NCBI GenBank assembly: GCA_002499085.1
Contig: DAKD01000001.1
Coordinates: 27,376 to 32,924, forward strand
DNA: 5,549 bases
From: Methanomassiliicoccales archaeon UBA280
Lineage (GTDB): Archaea > Thermoplasmatota > Thermoplasmata > SG8-5
Reading direction: 5' to 3'
Below, piece by piece: positions 5,337 to 5,549 of the stretch (its first letter is position 1; each line of letters starts with the position of its first letter). The notes beneath the pieces were generated by a model. It was not told the origin of the DNA, did not search any database, and saw only the letters and a program-made list of their open reading frames with translations. A program made the position numbers and the translations under genes.

Positions 5337-5409
5337 CGAGTCTGTCAACTTTTTGCTGAATATTGAGTTCAGGGGCTAGGGCCATAGGGGCTAGGGTCAT
5401 AGGGTCTAG
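5337..5409 (-). repeat. Dispersed repeat, right copy, inverted relative to positions 1-59
   Basis: On the minus strand this copy carries the same 15-base units and the same tail ending in GACAGACTCG (5346-5337) as the left copy. Bases 5386-5409 are a perfect inverted match to 1-24, and the right copy has at least one extra 15-base unit. The tail ends 54 bases before ATG 5282, close to the 58 bases seen on the left. Each copy therefore lies upstream of an inward-facing gene in the same relative orientation. Confidence 0.8.
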
Positions 5410-5426
5410 GGTCATAGGGGCTAGGA
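5371..5426 (+). repeat. 15-base tandem repeat, 3.7 units
   Basis: The units are AGGGGCTAGGGCCAT (5371-5385), AGGGGCTAGGGTCAT (5386-5400), AGGGTCTAGGGTCAT (5401-5415) and a partial AGGGGCTAGGA (5416-5426). CTAG recurs exactly every 15 bases at 5376, 5391, 5406 and 5421. A fifth, one-base-longer unit (AGGGACTAGGGTGCAT, 5471-5486) lies beyond two hairpins. Confidence 0.9.
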
Positions 5427-5543
5427 GCGACAAATATGTCGCGACTAAGCCGAATCTCCGATTCGGCGATAGGGACTAGGGTGCATAGTAATGCATTCGA
5501 CTGGCTTGGTACGAACAAGCCAGCAACCTAGACCCTAGACCCT
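5401..5543. repeat. Long inverted repeat enclosing four hairpins
   Basis: AGGGTCTAGGGTC (5401-5413) is perfectly complementary to 5531-5543. Pairing continues for four more bases (5415-5418 with 5527-5530) if base 5414 bulges. Inside are four hairpins: 5427-5432/5437-5442 (GCGACA), 5449-5456/5460-5467 (GCCGAATC), 5482-5486/5491-5495 (TGCAT) and 5501-5508/5516-5523 (CTGGCTTG). No coding region is present, and it does not match a tRNA. Function is unknown. Confidence 0.7.
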
Positions 5544-5549
5544 TTATCC

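Noticed and set aside
5283..5348. N-terminal extension of the GYD-like protein to ATG 5348
   Set aside because: It overlaps the TATA-like box and the repeat tail. GGTGA near 5289 supports the start at 5282 or 5276.
5371..5426. CRISPR array
   Set aside because: The 15-base units are directly adjacent with no spacers, are too short, and no cas gene is present.
5401..5543. tRNA gene or retron RNA
   Set aside because: The four-hairpin layout resembles a cloverleaf, but there is no T-loop consensus, acceptor stem or anticodon arm of the right size. No reverse transcriptase is present.
5371..5549. Telomere-like repeat or integron attC site
   Set aside because: The TAGGG core recalls telomeric DNA, but the array is short, internal and mixed with hairpins. 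No integrase or paired attC-type core sites are visible.

Overview
The window looks archaeal. Four intergenic regions carry TATA-like boxes about 25 bases upstream of a start codon or of a very short leader. At least two genes (2504 and 4325) look leaderless, while others have Shine-Dalgarno sequences (GGAGG before 1495, AGGAG before cysS, GGTGA before the last gene). The gene content (Ras/Rab-like GTPases, a V4R-DUF835 protein, an SCP2-like protein) fits a euryarchaeal lineage, perhaps Thermoplasmatota. That placement is an inference from domain content only, because no marker RNA is present.

Layout. Positions 1-59 hold a fragment of a dispersed repeat that continues off the left edge. Positions 118-2451 form a tight plus-strand operon: a Rab-like GTPase with an unrecognised C-terminal helical extension, a second Rab-like GTPase, and a V4R-DUF835 protein, with gaps of 7 and 2 bases. 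A three-helix membrane protein (2504-2833) follows from its own TATA box. It converges with cysS, cysteinyl-tRNA synthetase (minus strand, 4235-2838), with four bases between the stops. Divergent from cysS is a small SCP2-like protein (4325-4684). Positions 4685-5027 have no gene but contain three related GC-rich hairpins. A small GYD-like protein lies on the minus strand (5282-5028). Positions 5337-5549 hold a second, inverted copy of the left repeat, a 15-base tandem repeat and four hairpins enclosed by a long inverted repeat.

The most interesting unit is the GTPase-GTPase-V4R operon. V4R domains are related to Bet3, a core subunit of the eukaryotic TRAPP complex, which activates Rab GTPases. 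A V4R protein co-transcribed with two Rab-like GTPases therefore suggests an archaeal GTPase switch with its own regulator. The functional link is inferred from domain identity and gene order.

The second notable signal is the inverted repeat pair at the two window ends. The copies are about 83% identical over 59 bases. Each sits upstream of an inward-facing gene, in the same orientation and at nearly the same distance from the start codon.
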